Source of the DNA: Streptomyces klenkii
GTDB lineage: Bacteria > Actinomycetota > Actinomycetes > Streptomycetales > Streptomycetaceae
Direction: 5' to 3'
NCBI RefSeq assembly: GCF_003626645.1
Contig: NZ_RBAM01000005.1
Location: 186,001-250,000, forward strand
DNA: 64,000 nucleotides
Of this stretch, positions 61,499 to 64,000 are shown one piece after another. The notes below the pieces were generated by a model. The model saw only the letters and a program-made list of their open reading frames with translations. It did not search any database and had not been told where the DNA came from. Position 1 is the first letter of the stretch. Each line of letters begins with the position of its first letter. The position numbers and the translations under genes are program-made.

Positions 61499-62914
61499 AT
61501 GCGCGAAACAGATGTGATCGTGATCGGCGGCGGCACCGGCGGCTACAGCACCGCCCTGCGGGCCGCGGCGCTCGGCCTCGGCGTCGTCCTGGCGGAACGC
61601 GACCTGGTGGGCGGGACCTGTCTGCACCGCGGCTGCATACCCAGCAAGGCGATGCTGCACGCGGCGGAGCTCGTGGACGGCATCGCGGAGGCGCGCGAGC
61701 GGTGGGGCGTGAAGGCGACCCTGGAGTCGGTCGACTGGTCCGCGCTGACCGCGACCCGTGACGACATCGTCTCCCGCAACCACCGCGGTGTGGAGGGCCA
61801 TCTGGCGCATGCCGGCGTACGCGTGGTGCGCGGCTCCGCCTCGCTGACGGGCGCACGGAGCATACGGATCGACTCGGGTGCGGACGCGGGCGCGCAGTGG
61901 ACGGCCCGCCGGGGCGTCGTCCTCGCGACCGGCTCCCGGCCGCGCACGCTGCCCGGCCTGGAGCCCGACGGCGTCCGCGTGGTGACCAGCGACGACGCGC
62001 TCTTCGCACCCGGGCTGCCGGGCTCGGTGCTGGTGCTGGGCGGCGGCGCCATCGGCGTCGAGTACGCGTCCCTGCACCGCTCCATGGGCGCCGAGGTGAC
62101 GCTCGTCGAGGCCGCGGACCGGCTGCTGCCGCTGGAGGACACCGACGTGAGCCGGTATCTGACGCGGGGTCTGAAGAAGCGCGGCATCGACGTGCGGGCG
62201 GGGGCGCGGCTGGAGGAGGCCGCCGTCCACGAGGGCGGGGTGCGGGCCACGCTCCGTACCGCCAAGGGCGGCGTGCACACCGTGGAGGCGGAGCGGCTGC
62301 TGGTGGCCGTGGGCAGGGCCCCGGTCACCGACGGCCTCGGTCTCGCGGCCGCCGGGCTCGCCCGCGACGCCCGCGGCTTCGTCCCGCCGGCCGACTGGTC
62401 GCGCCTGGAGACGGCGGTGCCGGGCATCCACGTGGTCGGCGACCTGCTGCCGCCGCCGTCGCTCGGCCTGGCCCACGCTTCCTTCGCGGAAGGGCTGCTG
62501 GTCGCCGAGACCCTCGGCGGGCGGGCGCCGCGGCCGGTCGACTACGCCGCCGTGCCGCGCGTCACCTACTCCAGCCCGCAGACGGCCTCGGTCGGCCTGA
62601 CGGAGGCCGGGGCGCGCGAGCGCGGCTTCGACGTCGAGGTCAACTCCATGCCGCTGACGGCCATCGCCAAGGGCATGGTGCACGGACAGGGCGGCGTGGT
62701 GAAGGCCGTCGCCGAGAAGGGCGGCGGCCGGCTGCTCGGCGTCCACCTGGTGGGCCCGCACGTCTCGGAGATGATCGCGGAGAGCCAGCTGGCCGTGGGC
62801 TGGGACGCGGAGGCCACGGACGTCGCCGAGCACATCCACCCGCACCCGACGCTGTCGGAGGCGGTGGGCGAGGTCATGCTGTCGCTGGCGGGGCGGGGGC
62901 TGCACCAGGTGTGA
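61499..62914 (+). CDS. dihydrolipoamide dehydrogenase-like pyridine nucleotide-disulfide oxidoreductase
   Basis: 471 aa from ATG 61499. FAD site VIVIGGGTGGYSTALRAAALG, redox disulfide Cys41/Cys46 in GGTCLHRGCIPSK, NAD site VLVLGGGAIGVEYASLHRSMGAEV and the C-terminal catalytic His-Glu in HIHPHPTLSEAVGE. All are the E3 signatures of a lipoamide dehydrogenase. No E1 or E2 gene is nearby, so it may be a second E3, an accessory for another lipoyl enzyme, or a related reductase. Confidence 0.88.
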   Translation: MRETDVIVIGGGTGGYSTALRAAALGLGVVLAERDLVGGTCLHRGCIPSKAMLHAAELVDGIAEARERWGVKATLESVDWSALTATRDDIVSRNHRGVEGHLAHAGVRVVRGSASLTGARSIRIDSGADAGAQWTARRGVVLATGSRPRTLPGLEPDGVRVVTSDDALFAPGLPGSVLVLGGGAIGVEYASLHRSMGAEVTLVEAADRLLPLEDTDVSRYLTRGLKKRGIDVRAGARLEEAAVHEGGVRATLRTAKGGVHTVEAERLLVAVGRAPVTDGLGLAAAGLARDARGFVPPADWSRLETAVPGIHVVGDLLPPPSLGLAHASFAEGLLVAETLGGRAPRPVDYAAVPRVTYSSPQTASVGLTEAGARERGFDVEVNSMPLTAIAKGMVHGQGGVVKAVAEKGGGRLLGVHLVGPHVSEMIAESQLAVGWDAEATDVAEHIHPHPTLSEAVGEVMLSLAGRGLHQV

Positions 62915-63105
62915 CCCGCGCCGCCCGGTGGGGCGGGCCGGGCGGCCCTGATATCCCGTCAGCCAGGAGCGCATCGGCCTGCTTCCGCCGCGGCAGGGCT
63001 GACCGGTTATGCCCCGGGCGGACTGACCGGTTCCGCGCCCCGGAAGGGGTGGCCGCAGGGCACCATGGGCAGCACTGCGGTCACCACGGCCGGAAGGAGC
63101 CGCCA

Positions 63106-64000
63106 GTGCTGTTCGAGGTGTGGGCGCCGCGGGCCGGGCAGGTGACGCTGCACGCCGGCGGCGGGGCGTACGCGATGGAGCCGGATCCGGCGCGGGCCGG
63201 CTGGTGGCGGCGGGAGGCGCCGGGCGGGGACGGCACCCGCTACGGCTTCGCCCTCGACGGCGGCCCCGTACGGCCCGATCCGCGCTCGCGCCGCCAGCCG
63301 GACGGGCCCGACGGGCTGAGCGCGGTCACCGATCCGGGGAGCTTCGCGTGGCGGCACGCGTGGGCGAGCCGGGGGCTGCCCGGGGCCGTCCTCTACGAGC
63401 TGCACGTGGGCACGTTCACCCGCGAGGGCACCTTCGACGCCGCGGCCGCGCGCCTGCCGCACCTGGCGGAACTGGGCGTCACCCACGTGGAGCTGATGCC
63501 CGTGTGCCCGTTCCCGGGCACGCACGGCTGGGGGTACGAGGGCGTGTCGCTGTGGGCCGTGCACGAGCCCTACGGCGGGCCCGCGGGCCTCGCCCGCTTC
63601 GTGGACGCGGCCCACGCGCTCGGGCTCGGCGTCGTCCTGGACGTGGTGCACAACCACCTCGGCCCCTCCGGCAACCACCTGCCCGCCTTCGGGCCGTACT
63701 TCACCGACACCCACCACACACCGTGGGGCGCGGCCGTCAACCTCGACGCCCCCGGATCGGACGAGGTGCGCGCGTATCTGACGGGCAGTGCGCTGGCCTG
63801 GCTGCGCGACTACCGGCTGGACGGGCTACGGCTGGACGCCGTGCACGCGCTCGCCGACAACCGGCCCAAGCACTTCCTCGCCGAGCTCTCCGGCGCCGTG
63901 GACGCCCTGGCCGCCCGGCTGGGCAGGCCGCTGTTCCTCGTCGCCGAGTCCGACCGGAACGACCCGGCCACGGTGACGCCGCGCCGGGCCGGCGGCCTGG
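63106..64000 (+). CDS. treZ: malto-oligosyltrehalose trehalohydrolase (N-terminal part, runs off right edge)
   Basis: 298 codons visible from GTG 63106, with AAGGAG about 6 bases upstream. N-terminal CBM48-like domain (FEVWAPRAGQVTLHAGGG), then GH13 subfamily 10 motifs VLYELHVGTFTREGTFDAAA, VTHVELMPVCPFPGTHGWGYEGV, LDVVHNHLGPSGNHL, LDGLRLDAVHALAD (nucleophile Asp) and FLVAESDRNDP (acid Glu). It hydrolyses the bond next to the terminal trehalose made by TreY. The frame is open to the window edge. Confidence 0.93.
   Translation, partial: MLFEVWAPRAGQVTLHAGGGAYAMEPDPARAGWWRREAPGGDGTRYGFALDGGPVRPDPRSRRQPDGPDGLSAVTDPGSFAWRHAWASRGLPGAVLYELHVGTFTREGTFDAAAARLPHLAELGVTHVELMPVCPFPGTHGWGYEGVSLWAVHEPYGGPAGLARFVDAAHALGLGVVLDVVHNHLGPSGNHLPAFGPYFTDTHHTPWGAAVNLDAPGSDEVRAYLTGSALAWLRDYRLDGLRLDAVHALADNRPKHFLAELSGAVDALAARLGRPLFLVAESDRNDPATVTPRRAGGL

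Overview
The window is high-GC (about 72-75%) DNA with strong third-position G/C bias, GTG and TTG starts, ATGA/GTGA start-stop overlaps and gene families typical of Streptomyces: SAV2148-type HEPN protein, PucR-linked xanthine dehydrogenase, DUF2637, a Streptomyces-type sulfite reductase leader peptide and the glgX-treY-treZ enzymes. It reads as ordinary chromosome rich in accessory genes. I see no tRNA, rRNA, transposase, integrase or CRISPR array.

Layout. 1-4.1 kb (minus): a bacteriocin-type export cassette with a small double-glycine precursor peptide, an HlyD-like adaptor, a C39-peptidase ABC exporter and the start of a second ABC protein that runs off the left edge. 4.5-8.2 kb (minus): MgtC-like protein and MgtA-type Mg2+ ATPase, with a perfect 8-bp tandem repeat in the mgtA leader. 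8.7-11.6 kb: an endonuclease/exonuclease/phosphatase-family protein and a secreted trypsin-like protease with VCBS-like repeats. 11.7-20.4 kb: a purine-catabolism locus (xdh FAD, FeS and Mo subunits, AzgA-like permease and XdhC on the minus strand), divergent from a PucR regulator. 20.5-28 kb: mixed genes, including a DUF3592-like membrane protein, an 81-aa CxxCxGxG protein, a TetM/OtrA-like GTPase, a TPR-like protein, a GntR regulator, an FhuF-type ferric reductase with an apparent frameshift behind an iron box, and a DUF2637 protein. 28-33 kb: a signalling cluster (anti-sigma-like ATPase, very long degenerate PP2C-like protein, LuxR-type regulator). 33-40.8 kb: DUF456, Ogt, Ada-AlkA, RsgA, YihY, a GAF regulator and a GNAT acetyltransferase; two intergenic regions carry a structured inverted-repeat family.

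40.9-50.5 kb is an assimilatory sulfur operon: leader peptide, sulfite reductase, zinc-ribbon protein, cysH, cysC, cysD, cysN, a 36-aa Cys-ended microprotein, a sulfonate ABC transporter and sirohydrochlorin chelatase, ending in a 15-bp hairpin. Transporter and activation genes feed sulfur to the reductases, and the chelatase supplies siroheme to the sulfite reductase. 50.6-55.4 kb: subtilisin-like protease, aminoglycoside-phosphotransferase-like protein, DnaQ-like exonuclease and HEPN protein. 55.8-64 kb: glycogen debranching and trehalose synthesis (glgX, treY, partial treZ), interrupted by a divergent LysR/dihydrolipoamide-dehydrogenase-like pair.

The most interesting signals are: the double-glycine peptide with a hairpin between it and its export genes; two leader-peptide-plus-hairpin arrangements in the sulfur operon, one (ending Cys-Ala-Cys, between cysN and ssuA) that I do not recognise; a 110-185 bp imperfect-palindrome repeat family; tandem-repeat leaders of mgtA and xdhC; and the fhuF frameshift in a C-run.
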